64,000 nt of DNA from the NCBI GenBank assembly GCA_963932145.1, contig OZ010595.1:88807581-88871580 (forward strand), written 5' to 3'. The notes under the pieces are model-generated. The model saw only the letters and a list, made by a program, of their open reading frames with translations. It was not told the DNA's origin and searched no databases. This document shows, piece after piece, positions 20,545 through 30,909 of the stretch (within the stretch, counting starts at the first letter, position 1; the number at the start of each line of letters is the position of its first letter). Origin of the DNA: Acanthosepion lycidas (Eukaryota; Mollusca; Cephalopoda; Sepiida; Sepiidae). The position numbers were made by a program, and so were the translations under genes.

Positions 20545-22157
20545 CCATTGCATTTAACACTATTTTCCATCATTAATTTATGCATTATTTCTTTATAGGG
20601 TCTTTCTAGGAAGTCCTTACTATCATCGTTATTGATGTTGTTATAATATCCCCACCCAATTCTAAGGTAGTTTATTTTATTTATTACTTTTTCAAATTAC
20701 AAAATAAATAATTACAAAGTTTGTTTTCATTGCAATCCAAAGGGTGATAACTCAGGCATTCAAACAGATATTTTGTATTTTTTGTCCTCACCTTGTTTTT
20801 CCAGTATTTTATTTAAACTGTCTGCTGGATCCATCTTGATCCTTGCATTCCCTAGTGAAACTGGAGGTCCTTACAATCATCATCATTACTGATGTTATAA
20901 CAAACCCATTGCTGTATAAACTTTCCTTAAAACTTTAGCTTGTTTTTACCTAACCTATATCATAGACTAATCTTAAGGCTGGCAGATTTTAAACTTTAGA
21001 TAACCACTCTCTAAAAATATTGGAGAACTTATCTAATGTTTCAAAATAATTCCAGCATACTTATTTAATAGCAGTCAATTAAATTCAAGAACTTATGAAA
21101 CTTACTAATTATTAAGTGACCCCCACCCCAGACATTTTTCCTATAGCATAGAAAAAAGTCATTTAAATTTTTTTCGAATAACTTTCTGTGTGTTTACATA
21201 CCATTCCTCCATCCAAATAAACTAAATTCTAAATTAAAACATCACATCGTTGCATAATTTTTTTTCACTGAAAATGCTCCAATGTCGAGAATAAAGCAGT
21301 TTTCAGTACAATATCAGTATTGAGTAATTTTTAATTAAATATAAATTTACCAGAAAGAAAAAAAATCTGTCCAAGGAAGATAGCTCTATGGTTGTTAACT
21401 GCTAATTACAGAGTTGTTTCCTTTTGAAAATAATTATGTCGATAAATAGGAAGTGGTTTGAAATCAAGCAGAAGTCTGAAGGCTGCATTTTGGAGTGTAC
21501 AAATAAAAATTGAAATACCCAACATGTAACCACTGTTAATCAAATATTGGCTATCTGCAAACACACAAAGAAGAATAAAAAAAAATACATTGATTATCAA
21601 AATAATCCCAACATATCCTAGTATCAAAGTGTTGTCTTTAGGATGTTATTCTGACATGGAAGATTAAAAAAAAAAAAGAAAAAAGAAAGAAATTACAGGT
21701 GATCTACTTCAAAGTAGAATGAAATGAAAGTTCAGTTTTGCTGACACCATGACAATCTGTATTATTATAAGACTATTGTGGTTGATTCCAGCAAGAGTTA
21801 AGATTATGTATCCTTCTACTTCTTTTTGTTCCATAATCCACCTGGTCATAGGAGGGCTGCTTATGTGTGCAGGAGAAAAACAAAAATGAGAAAGTGTGAA
21901 CTCATCTTGACAAAAATACAAGCTTTTATACTCGAGAATGGTAATGTTTAACGAAGGATTAGAACCAAAGATGTTAGATTCTTGCAATCTTTACAGAGAC
22001 ATGCCAGCCTCAAATGGGAATTACTCTTGATAAATACCCAAAGTTAAATCTGTTCTAATTTTCATTTAGCAATAATAATAATAATTATTATTATTATTAT
22101 TTGCCTTTTTATTGATGTGGCAGTGTCTGCAGATTGCAATGTATCATTGAAGAGCTT

Positions 22158-22191
<34 letters not shown>

Positions 22192-22250
22192 AAAACTATC
22201 AAAATACAAAGACCTAGAAATCAAAATCTCAAAAATCTAGCACATATAAA
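20545..22250. other. Anonymous AT-rich DNA
   Basis: Could include older remains of the same LTR element near 20545-20900, but I see no diagnostic motif. A palindromic (AAT)n/(ATT)n run lies at 22073-22100 and a poly-A at about 22160-22190. Confidence 0.4.
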
Positions 22251-22860
22251 TATCAACAATCCCTGTTGTAGTTGGAGCCCTTGGATTGATTAGAAAAGAT
22301 TCCAATAGATTCATCGAAGGGATTCCTTGTATCCCATGCCTTAAAGAAATACAAAAAAAATGTACTCACAAGTACAGCCCACACCTTATGAAGGGCTTTA
22401 TCTATGTAAAATATGTGTGTGTTTTTTGGGGTTTTTTGTTTTAATTGCTCAGTGGAAAATATCATGATGCCAAGTCTGACCTTAGGTCTCTGGTTGGGAC
22501 CCAGAAAGAAATGAATACACACCAGAAATCAAAGGAAATAAAATAATAAAAGTCTACATAATGTCTTACCCATATTTTTTTATCTGTATTGTTTGTGGAC
22601 TCCAACATCAGCCAACACTGTGGAAGAGATTCAGAGTGTCATTTTTCTTCATGAAATTCACTCAAGGATCAAGGGACAGAGGGTTACTATTAAAATGCTT
22701 ATGATGAAACGGGATGTACAGTGAAGATTATGGGGTTAAGGAGGATAGATAATGATGCCTGAATTGCATGAATTTTGGTATGCTACAAGATTGGCAATTA
22801 ATTTTTTCCATTTTACTGTTGGAATAGGTAGATGCAATTGTAGCAATCATCATCACCATC
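22251..22860. other. Anonymous DNA
   Basis: No gene or repeat recognised. A frame at 22253-22522 (minus) has no family resemblance that I can name. Confidence 0.35.
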
Positions 22861-23580
22861 ACACACACATACATACATACATACATACAGATCATACGGC
22901 AAGCATTCATTGGCTAATCTCCTCAAAACTAGCTTGCTGATTGGTCAATTCCGACCAATCAAATCACAGGCATGCAAGGAATAATTTTCCCGCACACAAG
23001 CTTTGGAGCCTACTACACGAGACACAGCCTTATGTAAACAAAATACGAATAACCTCTCTCATGTTTCTCTTCATTCATCTTTTTCCTTGCTGCCAAGATG
23101 TAATCTTCAAGAGCTCCCGTTTTAACCATGCGGTCAGACGTTAAAGGACATTGCCAACAATTCTTACCGACTTTCTCACAAGTCGTCAGTAGAGTCCAGC
23201 TATTTATGCCTGTCTACACAAATCCACGACTACTTGCAATGCACACCCAGAAGATTTTTGTATCACATTACACAGTCTTCCTCTCTGTGACTAAGCCAAG
23301 TTCATGAACCAGCACTATATATTTCTCAAAACACACTTAATTGACTGTATTCCTTTCTACACCAGACTATTCAACATAGAATCCTGAACATTCTTATTCA
23401 AGAGAAATTCTTTTGAACATTCAATCTTAATCAGAATACAGTTAAATGGAAAAAACAACTTTTTCTCCTTTAATTACTACACAACATTACATGATTGCTT
23501 TGCATGTTATTGTTTCAATATATATTTTATTGTTGATGCACAATTGGAGTCTCATTGTTTTTTTCTTGAATCCTTAAATG
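22861..23580 (+). other. Microsatellite plus CCAAT-rich region, possible solo LTR or promoter
   Basis: (CA)n/(CATA)n at 22861-22890 precede ATTCATTGGCTAATC, GATTGGTCAATTCCGACCAA and AATAATTTTCCCGCACACAA. A similar order (CATTGGCTAATAAATCAC ... AATAATTTTTCCCGCGCAAT) occurs at 45980-46260. This might be a solo LTR or a promoter-like repeat. No TG...CA ends or target duplication could be confirmed. Confidence 0.3.
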
Positions 23581-23639
23581 TATAATAGATAAATGCTCTT
23601 AGAAAATGCAATTACATTTGATAACCTCAACGCATAAAC

Positions 23640-23885
23640 CCAAACAGCATTTACACAATAGTTTCTGTTTTCCCACTTCTCCCTGCCAATTTCTTGATTG
23701 CTTGATACCTACAATGTTCCAAAATTTAAATGCAATGCCAATCACTATTGTCTCTCTTCCAAAAGCCTGTTATTTTATTGTCCTTTCATCTCACTAAAGT
23801 CTTTTCATTTTTTTCACACACAGTAACCCTTGTGTCCAAGTACTATGTTGCTTGGGATGAAATGATTAACAAAATTAAATAATAT
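23640..23885 (+). mobile_element. CR1/Jockey-like LINE 3' end
   Basis: It parallels 16553-16850: pieces 'CFPTSPCQFLDC' and 'NLNAMPITIV' (RT C-terminal region), then GGGATGAAATGATTAACAAA at the 3' end. Truncated and frameshifted. Confidence 0.55.
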
Positions 23886-24450
23886 TCAGCTTTAGGCTTT
23901 GTTCTGATATGTTTATGAAATCATAACAATGCTACAAGCAAGTTACTCACACACTGAAATTGGTGGATGGACATTTGCATCCTGGACATTTGCGTATCAG
24001 ACATTTGCATCCCTAGACAAATGCGTCTCTGGATAATTGCATACCTCTGATAATTTTTTGAAGTTATCACTTTTTTAAAGAGTTGTTTGTGAATCAAATA
24101 GAGTTTGATGAAGTCATTTATGTGAATTTGATCTTGGTGGGCAATTCTGCACAATGTCGAAGCCCACACACTTGTCCAGAAGCATGTCCGTCATGGTTCA
24201 AAGGGAATCGAAACAGGTAAGATTGGACAAACCTGGTTGCATTGGGCAGTTTGGTGCATGCCCTTTCAAAATCCGCCTTGGTTACGCCAGCCCAATTGGT
24301 GCCCTCTTCAGCTGGTTTGGCCATTGAGATCATGTAGATCTTTGCTTATTCCGCCATTGAGGGGTCTTCGGAGGTGGGTCATGTTCACTTTGGTCCCTCC
24401 TCCTCTACATTATCACCATATATAAGCAAATATACACTGACATATGAACA
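23886..24450. other. Anonymous DNA with ACATTTGCATC repeats
   Basis: About 23963-24050 has GGACATTTGCATCCTGGACA and ACATTTGCATCCCTAGACAA, a short degenerate tandem. 24120-24400 is slightly GC-richer with an unrecognised frame on the minus strand (24118-24333, MAKPAEEGTNWAGVTKADFE). Confidence 0.35.
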
Positions 24451-24451
24451 T

Positions 24452-24485
<34 letters not shown>
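24451..24485. repeat. (TA)n(CA)n microsatellite
   Basis: TA dinucleotides followed by ACACATACACA. Confidence 0.85.
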
Positions 24486-24488
<3 letters not shown>

Positions 24489-24639
24489 ACAAGAAATAGC
24501 TGGCCACTCATATTTGAGGATGCCCGTCTGTGAGGACAAATTCTTAAGTTATTGTATTTCCAACCAATGAGTAAACATACTTTTCATATAATTAACTGTA
24601 CACAGATGCATAATAACTAAATATGGTATTAAAAAAACA

Positions 24640-25190
24640 GCAGAAATCACCCTCTGGTATACTTAGCCATCCATGCCAGATGAGGCTTGACATTATGAAG
24701 GAACAGAACACTCTTGCGATTAAAGAAAGCTGGCTCATTCTGCTACAGTGCCTGTTACACAGGCTTCACTTGTTGTGAGTATAGGTTCGGAGTGATTGTT
24801 TGGCCCATTGGTAGCAGCTGACAGAGCGACACTTATACCACTAGATACAGAACATGATCTTGCATGGGTGTAGAGGTAGACTTGTGGTATGAAAGACAGT
24901 GTTCTGTCGTAACAATCAATGTCTGGCACACTTGGAAGTGTAATACAGGACCCAATTTTTATCACTGGTGAGCACCCGATCAAACATGGATATGTTGCGG
25001 TGCTGAGAAACAGGGTGGCACTCATTGCTTGTTGGCTTCCAACAGTGTATGGTGTATTCAGTGCAAGTCAAGTCTCGCTGTTTCAGCAGAAACCTGGAAG
25101 TATTCAGCAAGTTCACCACTGGATTGACTGTTGTCCACCCCCCTCTATAGCTGCCTTCAGGGCCTCATCACCTAGCACCTGCTAATTTTC
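24640..25190 (-). pseudogene. Mariner transposase remnant
   Basis: Minus frames give FDRVLTSDKNWVLYYTSK, the first catalytic Asp region of mariner transposases (usually 'flDRIvTgDEKWvLY'). Before it lies 'HCWKPTSNECHPVSQHRN'; after it, in another frame, 'RKSVLFLHNVKPH', corresponding to 'rkgVvFhqDNArPH'. In this copy the second catalytic Asp position reads N-V rather than D-N, and several stops are present. The copy is inactive. Its terminal repeats were not found, and its relation to the 80-101 bp MITEs is unknown. Confidence 0.7.
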
Positions 25191-25194
25191 CCTC

Positions 25195-25455
25195 TGAAAG
25201 TTCTCCACTGCCTAAACCAAGGGGAAATTAGCAGGAGATAACTGATAACTGACATCCATCAAACATGGCATGTGGAACTAGAACAGTCTACCCCAGTGAT
25301 CGAAATAAAGGGTTCAGTTCAAAATTCCAACCACCTGAAGAAGGCCGGAGCGTACAACGGCCAAAACATTGTGACAAATATGGCGACAAAGATGAGGACA
25401 ATAGTCCAACTAATGTAAATACTGTACATAATACCTCATCTCAGAAATATAGACA
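25195..25455 (+). mobile_element. SINE-A, 5'-truncated
   Basis: Begins at or before GGAAATTAGCAGGAGATAAC and carries the middle part (GACATCCATCAAACATGGCA) and the tail hairpin CCTGAAGAAGGCCGGAGCG...GGCCAAAACATT, followed by TAATGTAAATACTGTA. The tRNA-like head is missing. It abuts a partial Family R copy. Confidence 0.75.
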
Positions 25456-25469
25456 GATTATGATAGTAT

Positions 25470-25665
25470 AAGAATAGGTTTTAATACCAGCAATACTTTT
25501 TTGTGAAAATTTTTTCCAGCAATACATTTTTGAAAAACAAATAAATAAAATAAAATTACCAGCAATTATTTTTTGAAAAAAATATTACCAACAATAAAAA
25601 TCTTAGCATTAAATAACCCACTGAGGTTGATATGCCATAAAACAAAAATCAAACCAAATTATTTT
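25470..25665 (-). mobile_element. Family R copy 4, 5' part only
   Basis: Reverse orientation: TTTTAATACCAGCAATAC units, then AATAACCCACTGAGGTTGAT and ATGCCATAAAACAAAAATCA. The conserved 3' block is missing, so this is a 3'-deleted copy. Confidence 0.65.
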
Positions 25666-25752
25666 AAACTGATATTAGTATAATTTGTAGTGTTCCCAAT
25701 TCATGGGGAGATGTGCCCATCCAGATTTGATTTTCCAGAAATTTTCTTAATC

Positions 25753-25756
<4 letters not shown>

Positions 25757-25783
<27 letters not shown>

Positions 25784-25792
25784 CATACATGT
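25757..25792. repeat. (ATAC)n microsatellite
   Basis: About nine tandem ATAC units. Confidence 0.9.
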
Positions 25793-25799
25793 GATAAAA

Positions 25800-26726
25800 A
25801 TCTAGTTTGAACGTATGCTATATTTATGGGTTAAAGTGTTCAGTATCCAGGGATAGAGCATATGTGATCAATACCAACTGGCAACAGTCTTTTAACCTCA
25901 ATGTCCACTTATATAACACATATACATATGCACATATAAATGCATATGTACATGCACATATATCCACACATACTACATATATAAAGATAAATCATTTTAA
26001 ATGAACTAAGCTTAAAAGCTATTTATTTTCTCTGTTCAGTTTTTTTTGTTTTTTCTTTTTTCTTTACACACTCCAAAAACACCTTTGAGGATTTATTTTG
26101 TGGGTGGAACGGTTAAACCAAAAATGCAGAAACAAGGCAAATAAATGTTTAAAAATAGAAAATCAGCTGCACCTAAAAACTGGGGAATTGAAAAGGAAAA
26201 CAGGAATTGGAGTAAGTACGAATAAGTAATGAGAAATTGGAAGGTTAGTCTGACACAGACAATACATATACTGGAAAATTAAAATAAATACGGCAACTGC
26301 TGATTGACCTTGAGTCTAAAAGAATCGGAAGTCACATCAAAGAAACACAGGATTTAAAACAATCAGCAGTAAATGCAAAAATAATAGTAAAACATTGGAA
26401 ATGTCTTCCGATAGATGTTTCAGCTTCAGCCGACAGAAAGACATCTTTGAAGACATTTGAGAAACAAAGTAAATACAAGGAATATGTAGAATGTAACATC
26501 AAAATAACAGTATCTCCTTTTATTGGAGCTTTTGAGAATATCAAAACAAGCAAAAAATATGTGGATCAAATTTCTGGAGGCCTTAAAACATATGAATTCA
26601 AAAATCATACTCATGGGCACTTTTTGCATGTGTGGAGGTATATTCACTTACACCATAGGGTCAAAAAACTGGTCTTGTATTCACAAGGAAAAACAGTACA
26701 AAAAAAAAAGTACTGAATAACTAATT
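25800..26726. other. Anonymous DNA with an unassigned open frame
   Basis: A plus-strand frame (26447-26716, starting MKTFEKQSKYKEYVECNI) has moderately protein-like composition but no family I recognise. There is no clear upstream splice or promoter signal. Treated as probably non-coding. Confidence 0.3.
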
Positions 26727-26738
26727 TCATACAATTTT

Positions 26739-27209
26739 GTTTGTTGGTTTGTTTTGTTTTATGGCATATCAACCTCAATGGGTCATTTAATGCGGACAAC
26801 TTTTTTTTCCTAGTAATATTTTTGTTTTGTCAAAAATCTATTTCTGTATAATTTTTTTTCCTCAAAAATGTATAGGTGGTAATATTATTTTTTCAAAAAC
26901 ATTGCTGGTAATAGTTCTTTTTCTTCAATAATTTATTTCTGGTAATAATTTTTACAAAGTATTTCTCGTATTAAAACATATTTTTACACTTTTATAATGC
27001 TTTTTACCTCAGTTTCAGTGTTAACTATTTGCCCATAGCTGGGACCCTAACAGGTGCTACCACCCCAGATCATGGTGGACCTGGGAACACCAGCAAGTAA
27101 TAGGTGGTTTCATGCTCCTCAAAACCTCCTGATCAGAGGCCTTGCTGTTGGACATAGTTTATCGTCATACCCAGGACGCGGATGTAGTTTATCGTCATAC
27201 CCAGGATGA
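26739..27209 (+). mobile_element. Family R copy 5, full length with exact target duplication
   Basis: Flanked by TCATACAATTTT at 26727-26738 and 27210-27221 (12 of 12 identical). Order: GTTTGTTGGTTTG start; ATGGCATATCAACCTCAATG; four to five AT-rich core units (TTGCTGGTAATAGTTC etc.); GTATTAAAACATATTTTTAC; TTTGCCCATAGCTGGGACCC; GACCTGGGAACACCAGC; CTCCTGATCAGAGGCCTTGC; and two copies of the TTTATCGTCATACCCAGGA end unit. No ORF. The best copy for defining both ends. Confidence 0.88.
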
Positions 27210-27221
27210 TCATACAATTTT

Positions 27222-27600
27222 ATTTATGCATTTGTGTGTGTATTTTACATTACAATTGTGATAATTTTCATGTTCTGAAAGGGAGTAAGTCACTCCGTAA
27301 TATCACAAGTCCTATCATGGAGGGAACTTACACACGTGTTGTCATCCTGACAGTCCTTGTGTGAAGAGATTGAATCTCACATCCCTTGACAGGAACAGTC
27401 CCTGTTACATGCTTGGAGTAATTTTATTATTTTTATTGTTTTTTATTTATTTATTTGAAATGAGGTTTAAATTTTATTTTTACTTGTTTATAAATTTTCA
27501 AAATTATTATTTTATATTTCTATTGATAATAACAATGTTCAAACAAATCTTGCATAGATTTCTCCATATTGTAGTGACCACAATTTGATATTTTTTCTCC
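27222..27600. other. Anonymous AT-rich DNA
   Basis: Nothing recognised. The block 27160-27208 just before it is the duplicated end unit of Family R. Confidence 0.35.
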
Positions 27601-27689
27601 CTGTTTCATGTCAATACATCTGTCTGCTTATTCATAACTATCTATATATTTTTTTTGTTATTGAATAATTTTTTTTTGGTATTGAATAA

Positions 27690-27865
27690 ATATGTATTAT
27701 CCCCTCCCATTGTTTATTATTTATTTTCCTTTTTGGTCACAGGGTCATGTTTTTATGTTGTAGGCTATTTATATTCTATTCTAATGCTCCTCTTTGGCCA
27801 GCATACCCTGACGATCCACATAGGTGAAACCTTGGTAGGTTTGCTTGGCTCTTTAGGTTCATAGT
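27690..27865 (+). mobile_element. Penelope-like or similar repeat end with hammerhead-like motif (copy 1)
   Basis: TTTTTGGTCACAGGGTCATG, then GGCCAGCATACCCTGACGAT, CCACATAGGTGAAACCTTGG and TAGGTTTGCTTGGCTC. The same end occurs at 36640-36775 and 60310-60425. CTGACGA and GAAAC boxes flank a CC/GG stem, and CCAG before the box can pair with a TTGG/CTGG after it. The assignment to Penelope-like elements is inferred from the motif type and neighbouring GIY-YIG remnants. Confidence 0.45.
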
Positions 27866-28149
27866 TAGATTTGCTCTATTTAGTGTATTTAGCACTTTGC
27901 TTAGTTATTTTTGTTTTACTCGTGCCGGAGATTTTTTTTTCTTTAGACTGAGTTTGGATTCTGGACGATTGTTTTTGCCTGAATTACATGTTCTTTCTTT
28001 TTTTATTCCTTATTTTTCCTTGCATGGTTCGTTCATTTACAAGCCAAAACACCTAAGGTTTTTCTGGATGAGTATAATTACTTATATTTATAGGATTATT
28101 ATTATAATATATATATATATATCAGTTGTAGTCTCTGTTTGATATCAAA

Positions 28150-29779
28150 CTCCTCCTAGGGTTTTGGAAATAGACCCCTCCCAATAAGAATATATATTCT
28201 GAGCCTACATTACCCAGGGTACTTGAATAAGTATATTTTATTTTGACCAATGGGGATCCCTGGAGTTGCATAAACTCTCAACTGATATTTTTTTTTCTTT
28301 GAAAATTTTAATTTTTTAAAATTTAAACAAGGGAATGACACCTATCCAAAATATAGAAGGTGAAAGCCAGAAGATGGAGGTCACACCGGCAAGATCAAGA
28401 TGAGACAATATGGACATCAAGTTGAGCAAGAAATCAACAGTGGGTAGTGCCTTACAATACATATTTGTTGCAGCAATTCAACTGTCATATCAATGTTGAA
28501 ATCTGCTCATCAATTCATTCTGTAAAGTATTGCATCAAATACAGATCAAAAAGTATCAGATCAAGCTGTTTTTGCACAAATGCCCCCACTGAAATGTTTT
28601 TCCCTTTAATTTAAATTAAATTTAAACAATTTATCCAAATTACAGAAGGAGAAAGCCAGAAGATGGAGGTCACATCAGCAAGGTCATTGAGTAATACTGA
28701 AATGCATTATTTTTCTCCACAAATTATAACAATGATTTAAAATCAATCATCATTTTCTTACAAAAAAATGTTTGACACAGCAAGGCGCGGGTAATTCGGC
28801 TAGTGCTAAATAAAAACAAAACTTGTCTTTTGACCTTTTGTAGTGAAAATGAAATGCAGGTGGAGCAGCCAGTTGCTACTGATAACAGTACCCATCTCTT
28901 AGTCTTCCCAGAAAATGTGTCTGATTTTATGGAGTCTAAAACTTTAGTGGCTGGCTAGTGATGGAATCATTTGCATAGCTAACACAGGCTCACCATCTGA
29001 ACCATCTTGTGGGGAAGCGGGCAAACACTTTCTTTCCTTATTGGGTATTATCCAGTAGTAATAACATTTTGAGAAACATTTTCTATGAACATTGTAAGGA
29101 TAGTCAACCAACTCAACCTGAATAGGGTCATGTCCAACAATAGCACAGTATTCTTTATTGAAATTGACTAAAGGTCACTCAAAAACATATCAGATAAAGG
29201 TGTGAAATTAGGGAAAATTGTTGGTAACTCCTCTGAAGAATTTTCCTTGTCAGTAAACATTTATTCTTCATTATATATTTCTACTACAGTAGGTGTCTCG
29301 GTTGCATATGTGTGGTATTCCCATGTGGAAGTCTTGTCCATGCCCTGCTCGTTGTGATCTGGTCTTTGATTCCGGTGCCTCTGAGTTTTCTGTCCCACTT
29401 TGTTGACAGATACCCAGCCAATAAGAAAATCATTTCACCTTTTCAATGTATACAGTGAAGCCATTCTGAGAAAATTAAAATTCCTACCAAGATTCATTAT
29501 TGGTCTTTTACTGGTGACACCATGTCTAAACATTAATAAATTAATGGTTTAAAGACTGACAAGCATTAAACAATGTCAAAGAGTCAGTCTTAACATGTAA
29601 AAACCATAAAATAATACTTTCTTTAATTATATGTTAAACAGATAGGTTTCCATGGCCTATATCTTTTGGATTTATTTATAAATAAAATGTTATATTGCTC
29701 TTAGTGTATTTGCATAATATGACCTGCCATCTCCTAAACAAGTTAAATATATTGCTTATACAAATAAAAGACATTCTGA
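28150..29779. other. Anonymous DNA with one direct duplication
   Basis: About 28322-28396 and 28622-28690 share AGAAGGTGAAAGCCAGAAGA-like sequence (GAAAGCCAGAAGATGGAGGT, CA-rich end), a direct duplication about 290 bp apart. No gene recognised. The rest is unique. Confidence 0.4.
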
Positions 29780-29784
29780 AAATT

Positions 29785-30059
29785 TTAACAACATTGGTTG
29801 GTTTATGACAATTTTATTTTTAAAACATTAACTTGCATAATAAAATCTGACAGTGTAATAATTCTAGAGGAGATTTCTGTATTACTTAATAACAATAGAA
29901 AACGGATCCCCATTTTATGTCCAAGTCTAATAGAAACTTGTATTAATATTTTATGTAAATATATATGGAGAAGTTTAGCAACATTATTTGGTTAATAGCA
30001 ATTTCACTGTGAAAACTTTGGCTTGCATAATAAAATCTGACAGTGTAGTAATTCTAGAG
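29785..30059 (+). repeat. Tandem ~200 bp repeat interrupted by Family R
   Basis: ACATTGGTTGGTTTATGACA ... GACAGTGTAATAATTCTAGA (29792-29868) recurs as ACATTATTTGGTTAATAGCA ... GACAGTGTAGTAATTCTAGA (29980-30058). The unit resumes after the Family R insertion at 30687 (ACTTAATAATAATAATAAAC), with a third start at about 30790. So three tandem units, the second split by the insertion. Confidence 0.65.
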
Positions 30060-30674
30060 GTTTTGGTTTGGTTTGTTTTATGGCAGATCAACATTAATGG
30101 GCATTTAATGCTGACAACTTTTTTTCCTGGTAATGTTTTGTTTTGTCAAAAATCTATTTCTGGTAATATTTTTTTCCTCAAAAATGTATAGCTGGTAATA
30201 TTTTAAAAAATGTATTGCTGGTAATATTTTTTAAAAATGTATTGCTGGTAATATTTTAAAAAATGTATTGCTGGTAATATTTTTTAAAAATGTATTGCTG
30301 GTAATATTTTAAAAAATGTATTGCTGGTAATATTTTAAAAAATGTATTGCTGGTAATATTTTAAAAAATGTATTGCTGGTAATATTTTAAAAAATGTATT
30401 GCTGGTAATATTTTTTTTCAAAAACAATGTCTGTAATTGTTTTTGTTTTTTTTTTCAAAAATTTATTTCTCGTAATAATTTTTTACAAAGTATTTCTGGT
30501 ATTAAAACGTATTTTTACACTTTCATAATGCTTTTTACCTCAGTTTTGGAGTTAACTATTTATCCATAGATGGAACCCTAACAGGTGCTACCACCCCAGG
30601 TCAGAGTAAACCTGGGAACACCAGCAATTAAGAGGTGGTTCCATGCTCCACAAAACCTCCTGATCAGAAGCCTT
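30060..30674 (+). mobile_element. Family R copy 6, longest, expanded core
   Basis: Flanked by GTAATTCTAGAG at 30048-30059 and 30675-30686 (12 of 12). It has the family's 5' motif, then an expanded core at 30178-30420, then TATTTATCCATAGATGGAAC, AACCTGGGAACACCAGC and CTCCTGATCAGAAGCCTTG. It ends before the TTTATCGTC unit, so the 3' end differs from copy 5. Non-coding. Confidence 0.88.
30178..30420 (+). repeat. ~30-bp minisatellite inside Family R
   Basis: About eight tandem copies of AATGTATTGCTGGTAATATT plus a short T/A run, nearly identical to each other. Other Family R copies have one to five diverged units. Confidence 0.85.
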
Positions 30675-30686
30675 GTAATTCTAGAG

Positions 30687-30845
30687 AGGATCAATTTATT
30701 ACTTAATAATAATAATAAACCGACCCCCTACTTTATGTCCAGTAGAAATTTTAATATTTACTATAAACATATCTTGAAAAGTTTACCTCCATCATTTAGT
30801 TAAGAGCAATTTTATTGAAAACATTACTTGTATAATAAAATCAAA

Positions 30846-30901
<56 letters not shown>
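30687..30901. repeat. Continuation of tandem unit, then (TA)n
   Basis: Remainder of the split tandem unit (to about 30845) followed by a TA array at 30849-30900. Confidence 0.7.
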
Positions 30902-30903
<2 letters not shown>

Positions 30904-30909
30904 TAAATT

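Noticed and set aside
22073-22103. (AAT)n(ATT)n palindrome
   Set aside because: Explained by two adjacent complementary triplet runs; no wider structure.
24118-24333. Minus-strand frame MAKPAEEGTNWAGVTKADFE
   Set aside because: No recognised family, no nearby related piece, and mapped beside a degenerate repeat; kept only as an anonymous note.
26447-26716. 89-codon plus-strand frame with protein-like composition
   Set aside because: No recognised domain, no promoter or splice context, and two overlapping frames of similar quality.
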